Source of the DNA: Molossus alvarezi
Lineage: Eukaryota; Chordata; Mammalia; Chiroptera; Molossidae
Length of the DNA stretch: 64,000 nt
Direction of reading: 5' to 3'
Assembly (NCBI GenBank): GCA_037176705.1
Contig: CM073889.1
Coordinates: 57,653,596-57,717,595 of the forward strand
The translations under genes and the position numbers were made by a program. Of this stretch, positions 33,954 through 46,936 are shown piece after piece. Numbering within the stretch: position 1 is the first letter of the stretch; the number at the start of each line of letters is the position of its first letter. The notes below the pieces were generated by a model. That model was not told the origin of the DNA. It did no database searches and saw nothing but the letters and a program-made list of their open reading frames with translations.

Positions 33954-35418
33954 TTGATGCCTTTTTTCCAAGTGGCTGCTTTCCCTGGTCACTGGAACCT
34001 GCTGCTCAGATCACAATGTTTGGGCCAAAGGGGGCACCTAGGCACCCTCTGAGGCAAGCTGGGCTGTGAAGTAGGGCCAGGGGTGAAGAAGGGGACAGTA
34101 GGAGGAGCTCCATAGTGAACATGCTTGGGCCAATCATAATCCATCTCCTGTAGAGCCTGGCTATAAAATGCATCCCCAAGTGGGCAAGAGGGCTAAGACC
34201 ATGATGGAGAGAGAGGGACATGGGGCCATGAGAGCAAGTAGCATAGACTGTGGGGGCATAGGCCCAGCATGGTGTGCAAGGCAAGATCTGCTTGGTCCGG
34301 ATGTTCGCTCCACCGTTCCTTGTGTGTGCTTAACTCCTCCCTCCCTCAGCGTCCTTTTTGGTAAACAAGAGAGTGACAAACCCAATTCAGAGCAGTGGGG
34401 CACACAGTAAGTATAATTCAAACTATTTTTCTAAGGGACCAATGAATGTACAGGTCCCCAGAGCTGGCATAGGGATCCAGAGAAGCAATGTAACCCTCTT
34501 GCAACCAGACATCCTTGCAGAAGCTGGAGTCTAATGGCTACTGAAATGAAGGAAGGTTCTCTAATTTAAATCCAATTTATCCTGGAGGGAAAGTACTTGT
34601 CTAAGATCACACTTCTAGGCAGAGTAGAGAAGGAACAAACTCATGGCTCTCAATCCATTTTCCGTCAGCAGTGTCCCAACAGGGCAAGACCTATCTATCC
34701 ATTGTGCTGGGGGAGGAGGGGTCCAAAGACAGAGAATTAAGACACTGCCTCTACTGGCAAGATTCTTTGGTTGCAAATTTGTGGGAAATAACAATTTATG
34801 AAAGCATACCAAACTGTTCATAGAATCAAAGAACAGCAGAAAGTCTCTGTCTTAGGAAGTCCAAAATCCAGGTCAGCTCTGGAGTCTCTAAGTGGAACAA
34901 TTCAGAATAGATCAGCTCCAAACATTTCCAGGTCATCCTGGAATTGAGAGGGACCCATAAATAGTCCTTTTTCCCACCTGAGGCAAGGGCAGCAGGATGG
35001 AGCTCATAATGTCAGCTTGAAATGGATGAACATGGTCTTTTAACATTCTTTATCTTAAACCCTCTTCAGTCTGAACCTCAGAGCAGCAGCCACCAAGAAA
35101 AAGCATGAATCTGTAAATTGGACCTAACCACGCAAAAATGAAACCTTTGTCCCCTTTGAGACAATGGAGGAAGGAAAAGGCAGAAGCCACAGGACAGCCT
35201 AAAACAAATGATCTCTACTCTATCAAGAAAAGCAGACCACTGGTTGACATTTACCAATCAAGAGTCTTTGTGTACTCCATGGAGTGGGAAAAAGAATGGG
35301 TGTGGTGGGAAGTCCTGGGTATAGCCCTACAGAAGATCCTCCCCATGGATACCACAAGAGTGAAGTATAAATGTTCCTATTTAATACTTGTGACCCTTTG
35401 AGCAAGATTCCAATTCAA
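33954..35418. other. Unique intergenic DNA
   Basis: No gene recognised. A CCAATC (34130-34135) and a TATAAAA (34162-34168) 27 bases further on look promoter-like but stand alone. Confidence 0.4.
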
Positions 35419-35655
35419 GCCCTGACTGTTTGGCTCAGCAGTTAGAGCATCAGCCTGCAGACCAGAGTTTCAGGTTTGATTTGGGTCAAGGGCATGTACC
35501 TCAGTTGCAGTTTGGGGTCATGCAAGAGGCAACCCATCAATGTGTCTCTCTTATAGTGATCTCTCTCTCTCTCTCTCTCTCCCTCCCTCCCTCCCTCCCT
35601 CCCTCCACACTATCTGAAGATAAATGGACAAGTATTCTCAGATTAGGATTAAAGA
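35419..35655 (+). repeat. VES SINE with (TC)n/(CCCT)n tract
   Basis: It starts GCCCTGACTGTTTGGCTCAG with A- and B-box-like segments, followed by CTCAGTTGCAG... and a pure TC then CCCT microsatellite (35561-35607). An A-rich tail region follows. The target duplication is not clear. Confidence 0.82.
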
Positions 35656-36119
35656 AAATATTTCAATTTAAGAAAATCTTATTATCTTAGGTTGTTCAGA
35701 AATCAGCTCTGGTAGTATACTGATTGATGACCCTACCCAACTAATGCAAATAGAGAGGGTAAGTCCTCAGGTATAAAACTTCAAAGGAAGAAATGGACAC
35801 TAGGCAAACATATCAGATAGTTCCCACACTGCCCAGCTCAGGATTTACCTGGCACAGGAAGTTTATCCTGAAACACTTAGAGTCCAGATGGATGTCCTAA
35901 ATGTCAGAGAGACTAATAAGAGCTAAAAATCCTTCTCCTAAATGAGGAGTAGACCTAACATGAGAATTAAGAAGATGTAACACTAACTACAGGAAGCACC
36001 AACTGAGAAACACTTATCTGGAAACCATTGTTTTACTCAATTCTCAATGGGCCCCTATATGCCAGTTCCATGAACACTTTATCTGTAGATACACCCACAT
36101 ACCCATAGGCAGTTGGGAT
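35656..36119. other. Unique intergenic DNA
   Basis: Nothing recognised. Confidence 0.4.
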
Positions 36120-36260
36120 TTCTCTGGTTCAGGTCCCAGCCGCACTCTTCCTGCTTATGTAACTTTGAGCAAGTACCAGCCTCCTTGAGCCTCATTTTCC
36201 CATCTGTGCATGGGGAGCAGAATCTCTACCTTGCAGGGAAATTCTGGGTGCAGGGTCATT
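36120..36260 (+). repeat. MIR SINE
   Basis: The segment reads 'AACTTTGAGCAAGTACCAGCCTCC', 'CCTCATTTTCCCATCTGTGCATGGGGA' and 'CTACCTTGCAGGG'. These follow the MIR core consensus in order on the plus strand. Confidence 0.75.
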
Positions 36261-36360
36261 GCACAGTCCTTTCAATTTTTTACCTTCTTCTTCTTGGTCC
36301 TAGCTGCCAATTTAAGCACTATAGTCATTCCTAAAAGCTGATTTTCCACCCCCAAGACCT

Positions 36361-36960
36361 GTGTATTAGTTTTCTATACTGCATGACAAATTACCATAAA
36401 TTTAGTGACTTAACACTCATTTTCTATCTCACAGTGTCTGTGGGTCAGGTGTCCAGGCACAGGTTAGCCAGTCCTCTGCTTAGGATCTTCCCAGGCTAAA
36501 ATCAAGGTGCTGGCTGAGGCTGTGGACCTATTTAAGGTTGAATTCTCCTCCAAGCTCACTTTTGTTGGCACGATTCCATTTCTTTCAGTTATAGTATTGA
36601 GGTCCCCATTTTCTTGCTGGCTGTCCATTGGAGAGTCTACAATTCTAGAGGTTGACCTCAGACCCTCATCTTGTGACCCTCTAACAATATGGAAGCTCAC
36701 TTCTTTATAGCCAGCAGGAGAACCTCTCTCCAGGTTGGTATAAAGGACAGACAGAGTCTAATAAAATGCAGTATGATCACAGGAGTGACTACCCCATACA
36801 TCTTTTTGCCTTATAATGTAACATAATCAAGGAATCAACTATCCCATCACATTCACAGGCCCTGCCATTCTCTAAGGAAAGAGATTATCCAGGCAGTATA
36901 CCCTTCAAAACAGAAATCTTGGGGCCATCTCAGAATTCTTCCCACCATAGTCTACAGATA
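36361..36960 (+). mobile_element. MLT1-like solo LTR (ERVL-MaLR)
   Basis: The start TGTATTAGTTTTCTATACTG, followed by 'ACAAATTACCATAAATTTAGTGACTTAA' and 'GGCTAAAATCAAGGTGCTGGC', matches the MLT1 LTR pattern. The later part is more diverged and the right border is uncertain. Confidence 0.65.
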
Positions 36961-37159
36961 CCTCAGCATTCTTGAAGGCTTCTAATCAAGAGCCCTGAAC
37001 TTTTTGTTAATTATGAATTTTGCCTAGCAACCATTGCCAAGCAACAACTCTTCAGAAAGAGATACTGAAAAATGTTTGTGGTACTTCATGGTAGGAATGA
37101 AGGAATGAGGGTTGGTGGATTCTGGGCCTGGGACTATATGTAGACAAGCTTTTGTCTAG

Positions 37160-37265
37160 GAGACTGGGTGTCAGGGAATCTGGTTGGTTCACTGACCAGT
37201 TGTGTAACATTGACAAAGTCACATTACACCTCTGGATGTTAGGTTCTTGTCTGTCAAGCTAAGAT
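37160..37265 (+). repeat. Probable MIR fragment
   Basis: 'CAGTTGTGTAACATTGACAAAGTCACATTACACCTCTGGAT' parallels the MIR core ('AGCTGTGTGACCTTGGGCAAGTTACTTAACCTCTCTG'). Highly diverged. Confidence 0.5.
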
Positions 37266-37499
37266 CACATCTGAGTTGACTTCCTTGAAAGAATGAAGGG
37301 AATCCAAGATGCTTGGATCAAGGACATGCATACTTCTAGAGCCCTTAAATGCTGGTGGCTTTTATATGGTGGTATAAAAAAGGAGCTCTCAGAGGATTTT
37401 CCCCAATTGTATCAAGAGTATGGTTTGGTCTTATGATAAATGTTCTTTCATGCAACACTCAATTAGCACCTACTTTATGTCTTTCCTTCTGCTTATACC

Positions 37500-37920
37500 A
37501 CAGGGATTCTTTACTCTCTCACTTATTTATTCACTCATTCAATAAATTGCTATTGAGCACCTACTATATGTCACTGGGGCACTGTCACATTCTAGGGAGA
37601 AAAAAACATAGAACAAAATTAACAAATAATTGTATGTCAGATGCTAAAAGTTAAATGAGGATAATTAAAGCTGAAAAGGGGGAGAGGGAGTTATCAGGAA
37701 CACAGGAGGCTATAATTTTAAAATAGAGTGGTCAGGGAAGGTTTCACAGGAAGAGAGAGCTTTGAGTAAAATGCAGAAAGGGGTGAAGGCATCTGAGAAA
37801 ATAATTGCAAGGGAGGAAATAGCAAGTGCAAGGGCCCTGAGATACAACATGTGCATTGCCTGAAGAAGGCAGCCAGGGAAGCAGACATGCCCATAACAGT
37901 GTAAAAAATGCTTCGGTGGA
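37500..37920 (+). repeat. L2 LINE 3' end
   Basis: 'TATTCACTCATTCAATAAATTGCTATTGAGCACCTACTATATG' is followed by 'AGTGGTCAGGGAAGGTTTCACAGGAAGAGA' and 'GCAAGTGCAAGGGCCCTGAG'. This is the conserved order of the L2 3' region. Confidence 0.85.
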
Positions 37921-38369
37921 AAGTCACAGGAAACCCCTCAGGGGAGAGGAGTCAGCACACTGGCCCAGGGTGCATACATCTCTGCTTGTGAAGCAGCACC
38001 CTGACTGGTCCTGCTGTCATATTGGCCCTCTCTAAACTATATATCATAAAATAGCCAGTGACCTCTGTAAGATGTGTGTTCCATCTACCCCACTACATTC
38101 TCTGACTAAAAAGTACCTATCACTTCCCTGTACCCCCTGGTTAAAGTGTAGGACCTTCTCCATGGTTTTCACATTCTACTCCCAGCCCTGGCTGTACTGG
38201 GACCAGAGGAGCATGAACATTGCTATTTGTCTTTGGCTGCAAGAGAAGAAGTACTCCTCCCACCAAGACTATCCAACAGACCCCAGGTGTAAGAGGAAAG
38301 TTGTTCACTGAGAGTAGAAGGGAGCTGGAAACAGATACACACATCTATGGAATTTTGATTTATAACCAA
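37921..38369. other. Unique intergenic DNA
   Basis: No gene or repeat recognised. Confidence 0.4.
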
Positions 38370-39620
38370 GGTGACCTTGCAGGTCAGAGGGAAGTGGATG
38401 GACTAGTCAAACAACAGTATATGATTATCAGTGATCCATATGAAAGTCATAAACAAAGCTAGATCCCTGACTCACACCCTACACAAAACCCAATGAATCA
38501 ATGCTTTAAATGTGAAACTTCCAGGAGACTCTCTGGGAAAATATCTTCATGGCATTGGGGTTAAGAGTGATCCCATCAACAAACAGAAAAAAGGAAAAGA
38601 CAAAGTCAATTATATTAAAATAGATAATTTCTGTTCACCAAAAACCCATAAAAAAGTGACATCACCAGTCACAAACTACAAAAATGGATTTGTAACAGGA
38701 TTAATACTCAAAATATATAAAAGACTCCAACAGTCAATAAACAAGCAGTGTAATAGAAAAATAGGCAAAAAGGTATGAATAGGCATTTCACAAAAAGAAA
38801 ATCTAAATGGATAATATCAGTAACCTTGGAAATTCAACTGAAAATTACAGTGAGATCCATTTCACAAATGAGTAAACAATAGAATTGGACAAAATCGAAT
38901 ATTGGAGACGTGGAAGAGAGGATGCTCTCATGTTAGTGGGAGAGTAAACTGCTGCAGTCCTTTGGGAAATGGTCTGCTGTTATCTAGAAAATCAGACACA
39001 AACACTGACCACCAGTGATTGCTCTCCTGGGAATAAAGCCAGGATCATCAGGGGCTGTTCAGGAATTTCACAGCAGCCCTGTTAAAAACAAACAAACAAA
39101 AAAAACAACAAAAACTAAAGTTAAAATGGTTCTATATCCATGGATATGGGTTTCATGGGCCATTCATACAGCAGAGCACTCTGCAGCCATGAAAAAGAAC
39201 AAAGCCTTTCTCAGAACTGCTGGTGTCATTGCTCTGAAGGAACCCCAATTACACATCAACACAAGCTACCTCCAAACCCTGGTGTTGAACATGAAAGGTA
39301 GATCACAGAAAATGCACAGTGCCATTCCATTTATATAAATTAAAAAAATAGACAAAAAAAAAAACAGTATTTTGTTTAGAAATAAAACCATCAATAAAAG
39401 CCAATAAACATTCAGCACACGTTCCAGAACAGGGAGTTACTTTAGGGAGTGGGATCTCACAGGTGCTTCTTAATGACTATCAATGTCACCTTTAGTAACC
39501 TATGAGGTACATGGGTATTTGTTTTGCTGTAAATGTTATGTTTGCATACATTTCATACACACTATACTGTGTGTGATATGTTACATAATTTTATAAAACA
39601 ATTTGGAAGAAAGGTTATTA
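38370..39620 (+). mobile_element. Old L1 3' part
   Basis: Diverged ORF2 C-terminal coding sequence (38512-38778 and around 39015-39338, with the 'TYLQTLVLNMKG'-like and 'HTAEHSAAMKKNKAF' segments) is followed by an AT-rich 3' UTR. Frames are broken. It is an ancient mammalian L1 lineage rather than the young bat L1 seen elsewhere here. Confidence 0.75.
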
Positions 39621-39713
39621 TAATGTGTATTTGCTACACTGTTTGGGAATCTTCAACTCTACTAGAGAAAGAAAGAAAACAAATAGGATGGGTAAAATTC
39701 AAGACTGAAGCAT

Positions 39714-39925
39714 AGCCCAGCCAGTGTGGTCAGTGGTTGAGCATCGACCCATGCACCAAGAGGTTGCCAGTTTGATTCCTGGTCAGGACACATGCCCAGA
39801 TTGTGGGCCAAATCCCCAGTGTGGGGCATGCAGGATGCGGCCCAATCAATGCTCTCTCTCATTGATGTTTCTATCTCTCTCTCCCTCTTCCTTTCTCTCT
39901 CTCTAAAGAAAAAGAAAATCAACCA
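39714..39925 (+). repeat. VES-like SINE
   Basis: The tRNA-like head AGCCCAGCCAGTGTGGTCAGTGGTTGAGC, then 'TTTGATTCCTGGTCAGGACACATGCCC', ends in a CT-rich tract (39857-39905) and an A-rich tail. Confidence 0.82.
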
Positions 39926-40846
39926 AGGGAAAAAAAAATGGGACAGAAGAACCAAGCAGGCACTAAGTATTCACAACACTAAATACGCAACACTGAATAT
40001 TCATGATATGTTAAATGCATGAGTCACTTCATTTTTATGAGGTCTTAAATTGATCACTCACTGGTGACACCCATTTGGGACCCTCTTGTCCTCTTCCAGC
40101 TAAAACTCACAGCTGTCTTTTGGCAAGCTGCTAATTGGCTAGTTCACATGGGACAGTTATTGGCCAGGCATACTTACTCTTGTGCTGTCGGCAGAGAAAG
40201 CTTGTGTTCTTGGCTCCAGGAACCTTCTGTCTGTCAGACCCTTTATTTGCCTCAACTTTGGTCCTTATAATGCACCATCAGCTGGGAGGGAACCTGGACT
40301 TTCAGATGTTGCATAGAGAGTGTGGGCCCCCACCCCTGCACATACTGTTTTCATCTTCTTGCTTCTTGCTGTTTGATTTTAATTTGTTTAACAAGCCATG
40401 TGCTTCCAGCATCTAATGTGGTCCATGAGCCTCTATTGGTAACCTCTGGGGATGCATGCCCATCCTCTGGTCACAGTGGTCCCCAGTGCATCAGGGTAAC
40501 TTTCCACAGAACACCCACTAAACTAAAGTAGAGAAGGTCTGTGCAGGATGCTGGATCGCTAAAATACAACATGTCCAACATTCCCAAATGGTATGCTGGG
40601 AGGAAAGTTCATAAAAGAGAACAAACCCCAACAAGAAAAGGGTAGACGACAAAGGATAGCTAGCCCCGCCCCCCCACCACCACCACCACAGGACATTGTA
40701 AAGAGTCAGAGCCATGAAGGGAAGTTCAGAGTGTAGGGGTTATAGGAGGTAAGGAAGGAACAACCAGGTGATCAATTTAACAGCAGTATGAAAAGAATGG
40801 GAAAAAATATATATTTTTTAAAAACCAGATGTAAGAAAGACCTGTC
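39926..40846. other. Unique intergenic DNA
   Basis: No gene recognised. A CCA-rich run is at 40672-40690. Confidence 0.4.
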
Positions 40847-40864
40847 AAAATCCTACAATGAACA

Positions 40865-41806
40865 AAGATGGGGGTACATATATTCTTTCTGATTGGTGTT
40901 TTATGCTTATTAGGGTATATTACTAGAAGTGGGATCACTGGGTCAAATGGAAGATCAATTTTTAATTTTTTGAGGTGACACCATATTGTTTTCCATAGTG
41001 GCTGCACCAGTCTGCATTCCCACCAGCAGTGCACTAGAGTCCCCTTTTCTCCACACTTGTTGTTTGATGATTTGTTGATGGCGGCCATTCTGACAGGTGT
41101 GAGGTGATACCTCATTGTTGTTTTAATTTGCATCTCTCTGATGATGAGTGATGATGAGCATTTCTTCATATGTTTCTTAGCCATTTGTATGTCCTGTTTG
41201 GAGAGGTGTCTATTTAGTTCCTCTGCCCATTTTTTAATTGGATTCTTTGTCTTCCTTTTGTGGAGTTGTATATGTACCCCCATCTTTGTAGCAGCACTAT
41301 TTACAATCGCTAAGATCTGGAAACAGCCCAAGTGTCCATCAGTAGACGAATGGATCAAAAAGCTGTGGTACATATAAACAATGGAGTACTATGCAGCGGT
41401 AAGAAAGAAAGATCTCTTATCCTTTGAGACTACATGGAGGGACCTTGAAAGTATCATCCTAAGTGAAACAAGCCAAACAGGGAAAGACGAGTTCCATATG
41501 ATCTCACTTATTTGTGGAATATAATGAACATAACAGTTTGAGGAATGGGGTAGTCCCAGAGACGCGGAAGCAGGGTACAGACTGACAATCCCCTAAGGAG
41601 TGGGGAGGTGGGGGAGGGATGAACCACAGAACTTATATGCATGTATGCATGAACAGTGGACATGGACAACAATCTGGGGAAGGGGCAGGGAGGGAGGGGG
41701 AGGGGGGAATCAGTGGGGGAAAAAGGAAAAACATCTGTAACAAAAATTAATCAATAAAAAATAAATAAACAACAACAACAACAAATAAATAAAATAAAAT
41801 AAAATA
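40865..41806. mobile_element. Twin-primed L1: inverted 5' half plus forward 3' half
   Basis: 40865-41270 is L1 ORF2 C-terminal sequence on the minus strand. From about 41271 to 41806 the ORF2 end, the 3' UTR and an (AAATAA)n-type tail run on the plus strand. The exact 18-bp duplication AAAATCCTACAATGAACA (40847-40864 and 41807-41824) shows this is one insertion event, the classic product of twin priming. Confidence 0.92.
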
Positions 41807-41824
41807 AAAATCCTACAATGAACA

Positions 41825-42158
41825 TTTGAGAATAAAATTTATACACTTTTTAGTTATGTGGTTTGTGTAGAAATGAAAATAGAGCTAAAAGAGCAGTGTC
41901 TACTGGGGGCCAGCCTTAATGAATCAGCAGAAATGGCATATAATTATCTTATTATTTATGTGTAAACAGGCCTTTCAAAGCAATGCAGGTGCTCTAGTGC
42001 CTTCAACACTTCACCACCATTTCCCACTCATTTCCCTTCTCTCTGGGAAAAGAGCTGCTATATTGAAGAAATAACTGGGGGCCTGCTATGCATGTAGTCT
42101 TGAGTGAGAAGTGGTAAGAGAAAAATCAGCAAATTCAAAAATTGTTTTAAAACTAATA
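41825..42158. other. Unique intergenic DNA
   Basis: Nothing recognised. Confidence 0.4.
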
Positions 42159-42299
42159 TGTCCTGGCTAGTTAGAGTGTCAACCTGCAGACCAGAGTTTT
42201 GGGTTCAATTCCGATTAAGGGCATGTACCTGAGTTGTGGTTTGGTCCCCGGCCCTGGTTGGGGACATGCAAGAGGCAACCAATCAATCTGTTACTCTCA

Positions 42300-42350
<51 letters not shown>

Positions 42351-42395
42351 GTCTGAAGATAAATGGAAAAATATCCTTGGGTGAAGATTTTTTAA
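42159..42395 (+). repeat. VES SINE with long (CT)n tract
   Basis: The head GTCCTGGCTAGTTAGAGTG is followed by 'GTTCAATTCCGATTAAGGGC' and a CT microsatellite (42301-42350). AAAACTAAT before (42150-42158) and after (about 42396-42404) is the probable target duplication. Confidence 0.85.
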
Positions 42396-42404
42396 AAAAC
42401 TAAT

Positions 42405-44145
42405 CTGTTGTATTGAAATATATATATATTTAAAACATATTTTAAAATTAGCAAATCCTAAAGGTTTATCAATAAGAGAATGGTTAAGTAATTATGATAC
42501 ATCCATGCTATAAAATACTATACAGCTATTTAAAAGGATGGGGCAGATCTACATGCATTAATGTAGAAAGGTGCCCCTGATAAATACTAGTTGAAAAAAG
42601 GATTCAGAATGAGAGTTTGTCAGCTGGATCCTGACAGAAAGCAGGCACTGCGACAGTCAGGACAGTGTAGGATGGCTCTGGGGAAGACTGCCTGGGAAAG
42701 GGAGAGCAGGGAAGCAGGATTGGGTACAGTCTCCATGCAAACTAGACATTCTTGCCCTACAATGGGAGCTCCAAAGTAAAGATGGCCATTGGAGGAGCCA
42801 CATCAGGCAGAAATGGGTAGGTCCCATGTTTCCATTTTGCTGGCTGTTGCCTTGTGTTGCTCCCAGAAGTCCATGATTTTGCTTTAGAACCTGAGCCCCA
42901 AAAGAGCTCACAGACAAATGCTGTCAGCCACCTACACTCCTCACAGTGGGGCAGTGAACCCTTTCTCCAAGGAGAATCTGAGGGGCACGACTCCATGTCT
43001 GCTCAAGTAGTATGATCACATTGTATATGGGGGAATGTTCACACAGGTATATATTCTCAGCCTATAATTAGTCATGTGCATAGAAAAATATCTCAAAGAA
43101 TACATTCATAACAGTTAATAGTGGTAACATCTGGGAAATGAAAAAGTGGCACAAGATTGTAAGAAAATGTCACTTTTTTCTTTTACTTTATGTGCTTCTA
43201 CAATATTTAAAATATTTCTCTATCTACTAATCTTATATTTATAAAATTATTGAGGGATTTTGATTAAAGGTAATGGATTGACCACATATGAGTTTCTTTT
43301 TGCTTTCACTCAATGTTTTTCTAAGGGAATTAAACATTTTTTTAAAAAAACTTAAACCCATAAAGATATAGAAACATAAGAGGGAAAAGCAGTAGTTAAA
43401 GATTTTCTCACCTTTTGGAAGATAAAAAGGGACACTTCACTTAACAGGTTAAAAAAGTCTCAATCTCAAGGGCCAGCCCAGTGAGACATTGATGAGAAGT
43501 GAGCCCATTTTCCCTGCAGAAACCCCAAGAGACTTGAGACTTGATAACCATAAAAGAAACAAGGAGCCAAGAAGAAAACAGAGGAATGGATTGAAAGTCT
43601 TTATGTATTATGGCCAATACCTTACCCTGCTCATGCTCCAACCTCTGGCAGATGCCAGTGCCCCAACCACAAGATTGTAGACTTATTCTGTTGATATATT
43701 AAATGGGAGAGATGAGAGAGATGATGAGAGAGATGTGAGGACACAGGATTAGACCCAGGGTTAAGTACAAACTGAATACTTGAAAGTCTGGATACTTAAT
43801 GGTAAATACTACTCCTCTACCTCACATACAACTCCAGCAAGAAGGAGGTTATCCATCTCCTCCTTCTCCTCCCCTCAGTAGAAAATCAGAGAGTTCTTTT
43901 CCAGACCTTTGGCAGTCCTCCAATAAAACAGCTGCTCTTGCTTGCAATTAACCAACAGATAAGCCCACCAATCAAAAAAATCCCGCCCATGAGCACATAG
44001 CATCCAATTAGCTCTTGATTATGAATGGAAAACTAATGAAGACCAGACATATGCAGAAAGCCCCAACATGAAAGACTAATAATAAAAAAAAACAGAAAAG
44101 AAAATTTAAGAAACCAAGATAATACAAGAAACAGAAGGAAACCTT
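42405..44145. other. Intergenic DNA with possible old L1 scraps
   Basis: No gene seen. 42470-42560 ('AATGGTTAAGTAATTATGATACATCC...') and 43000-43230 resemble very old L1 3'-terminal sequence. 43703-43740 is a GAGAGATGA-type simple repeat. Confidence 0.4.
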
Positions 44146-44149
44146 CAAA

Positions 44150-45145
44150 ATGCTAATTAGCATTCTTATAGAGACAAGAGGAATGCTACATACAAGAATA
44201 GTGTGCTCATTTTTAAAAACAGCAATCCTAAATGCTGGTGAAGATGTGAAACAACAGGCACTCTCATTCATTGCTGGTGGGAATGTAAAACAATACAGCT
44301 TTTTTTGGAAGACTGGTAGTAATCTAACAATCATGTTGCCACATATTTACCCAACTGAGTTGAAAATTTGTGTCAAAACTACTGTCATTTTTATATCAGT
44401 TTTATTCATAATTGCCAAAAATTGGACACATTCAAAATGTGTGTCAGTAGGTGCGTGGATAAACAGATATAGTACGTGCATACAATAATCATTACTCAGT
44501 GATAAAACAATTAGGCGATCCCCCCTTTAACTTGGTAAGTTATATAAACATCTAACTACTATGCTGTATACCTGAAACTATAATATTGAATGTCAACTGT
44601 AATTAAAATTTTTTAAAAAATTAAACCACTGGGCAACAAAATACTGGATTTTAAAAAGGAAAAAAAAAAGAAAGAAAGAAAGAAATGAGATATCACAACA
44701 CACACAAAAAAAGAAAACTTAAATATATATTGCTAAGTGAAAGACACCAGTATGAAAATGCTACACCATTTGATTCCAACTCTATGACATTCTGGAAAAG
44801 GCAAAATAATAAAGACAGTAAAAAGATCAGTAGTTGCTAAAGCACAGTACATTTTTAAGGCAATGAAAATAATCTGTATGATACTGTAATGGTGGCTACA
44901 TGACATGTTTTGTTAAAACCCATAGAACTGCACAACACTAATTTGAACTATAAACTTTAGTCAATAACAATGAATTAATATTGGTTAATTAATCATAACA
45001 TATGTACACACTAATGCAAGATGTTTATAATTGGAGAAACTATATCCAGGAGAGGGGAATTATATGGGAACTCTGTACAATTAACTAAATTTTCCTGTGT
45101 AACTAAAACTGTTCTATAAAATAAAGTCAAATGTTTTTTTTTAAA
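44150..45145 (+). mobile_element. Old L1 3' end
   Basis: ORF2 C-terminal sequence ('GCTGGTGAAGATGTGAAACAACAGGCACTC', then 'GCCAAAAATTGGACACATTC') is followed by a 3' UTR part (about 44740-45130) with an AATAAA near 45120. Frames are broken. An A/GAAA-rich interruption lies at 44660-44700. Confidence 0.75.
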
Positions 45146-46936
45146 TAACAGCTGCAAAAAAATCAACCTCAACTTTACATGTTATATAAAAATTAACTCA
45201 AAGTTGATCACAAACTTAAATGTAAAACTATAAAACTTTTAGGAAAAAAAACAGGAGAAAATCTGAAAATCTAGGGCTAGGCAAAGAGTTCTTAGACTTG
45301 GCACCAAAAGCATGATCCATGAAAGGAAAATTAATAAATTGGAATTCATTCAAATTAAAAGCTTTTGTTTGCAAAAGATCTTATTAACAGGATGAACAAA
45401 TAAGCTACAAATTGGGAGAAATATTTGCAAATGGCATTCCAACCGACAAAGGACTGGTATCTGAATATATAAAAAATTCTCAAAATTTACCATTAGAAAA
45501 ACAAACAATCCAATTAGAAAATGAGCAAAAAACATGAACAGACATTTCACCAAGGAAGATATACAGATGGCAAATAAGACCATGAAAAAGATGTTCAACA
45601 TCTTTAGCCATTAGGAAAATACAAGTTAAAACCACAACATATACTATACACTGATTAAAATGGCTAAAATTTAAGAGTGATAACACCAAATGCTGATGAG
45701 GATATCAAGAAATCTACTTGTTCACACATTGCTAGTAGGAATGTAAAATGGCAGAAGCACTCTGGAAAACATTTTGGCAGTTTTTTATAAAATCTAAATA
45801 TGTGAAGGTGGGTCAAGATGGCGGCGTAGGTAAACGCAGTATCACTTCCTCCCACAACAACATCAAAGTTACAACAAAACTACAACACAACCATCATTCA
45901 GAACCGCCTGAAATCTAGCTGAATGCAAGTCCTACAATCACAAAATTAAAGAAGCAGCCACATCGAGACTGGTAGGAGGGGCGGAGGAACGGACGAGCTG
46001 GTCCCACACCCACAAGTGGCAAATAAAAATCAGGAGAGACCTCGGCTGGAAAGGCCCTCCCTGAGGAGTGAGGGGGTCCCCGTCCCACAGAAGGTGCCCA
46101 GTTCAGGGTCCCAGTGCCAGGAAGAAAAGTCCCCATCACTTCTGGCTATAAAACCAGTGGGAACTGAGGCAGAGGGAGGCTGCGACTGCAGAAGCCCCAG
46201 CAGTCCTCTTAAAGGTCCCATGCACAGACTTACTCAGACCCACTCCCTCTGAGCTCTGAGGGGAGGCACCTTGAGGGGCACCAGAGAATAGGGAAGAACT
46301 GAGCTGTTTGGCCGCCAGATGAGGGCTGGAGGGGCAGCTTTCTCCTGAACAGACGTGCTGGTCGTTGTTCCTTTGGTGAGCCCTTCCCCCAAAGAGCAGG
46401 CAGACTGCCACCATATCTGGGCCTCCAGCAACCTGGCTCACACTGTTGGCCCTGTCCTGGTGATTCCCTGAGCCCCTGCCCCACCAACTTTCAAGCCCAC
46501 CCAAGCTGTTTCCAAAGGCTTTACCATAGAATTGGACTGTCTTGGATCCTGCTTCAGAGTTTCCTAAAATCTCTCAAATAAACAGCATCTGGTACCTGAG
46601 CCCACCAGTGCACCTAGTACCATTGGACCAATGGACACCCTGTGTCAACACAGACCAGTGCACAGTAGTGGAGCTGTCAAGGTGCCAATTGTAGAAACCA
46701 CGAACAGCTAGGAGTCCAGCACCATCTCCTGCAGTAGCTGCCGAATCAGAGTCAAGATATACCCCCAGCAACAGAGGCTGGGGAGCAGACATCCATTCCA
46801 GGCAACAGAAGCACAGACCAGCAGCAGAGAACCATCCCCAAAACTACAGCAAAGGCTGAGCAGGAACTGAGTCTCACTGGGCAGCAGCTCTCCCCAGCCA
46901 CCAGCAGCAGGACCTGGGGCTCCAAAGGGCCCTGTG

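Noticed and set aside
42301..42350. Regulatory CT tract
   Set aside because: It is the pyrimidine microsatellite normally found in the 3' part of VES SINEs.
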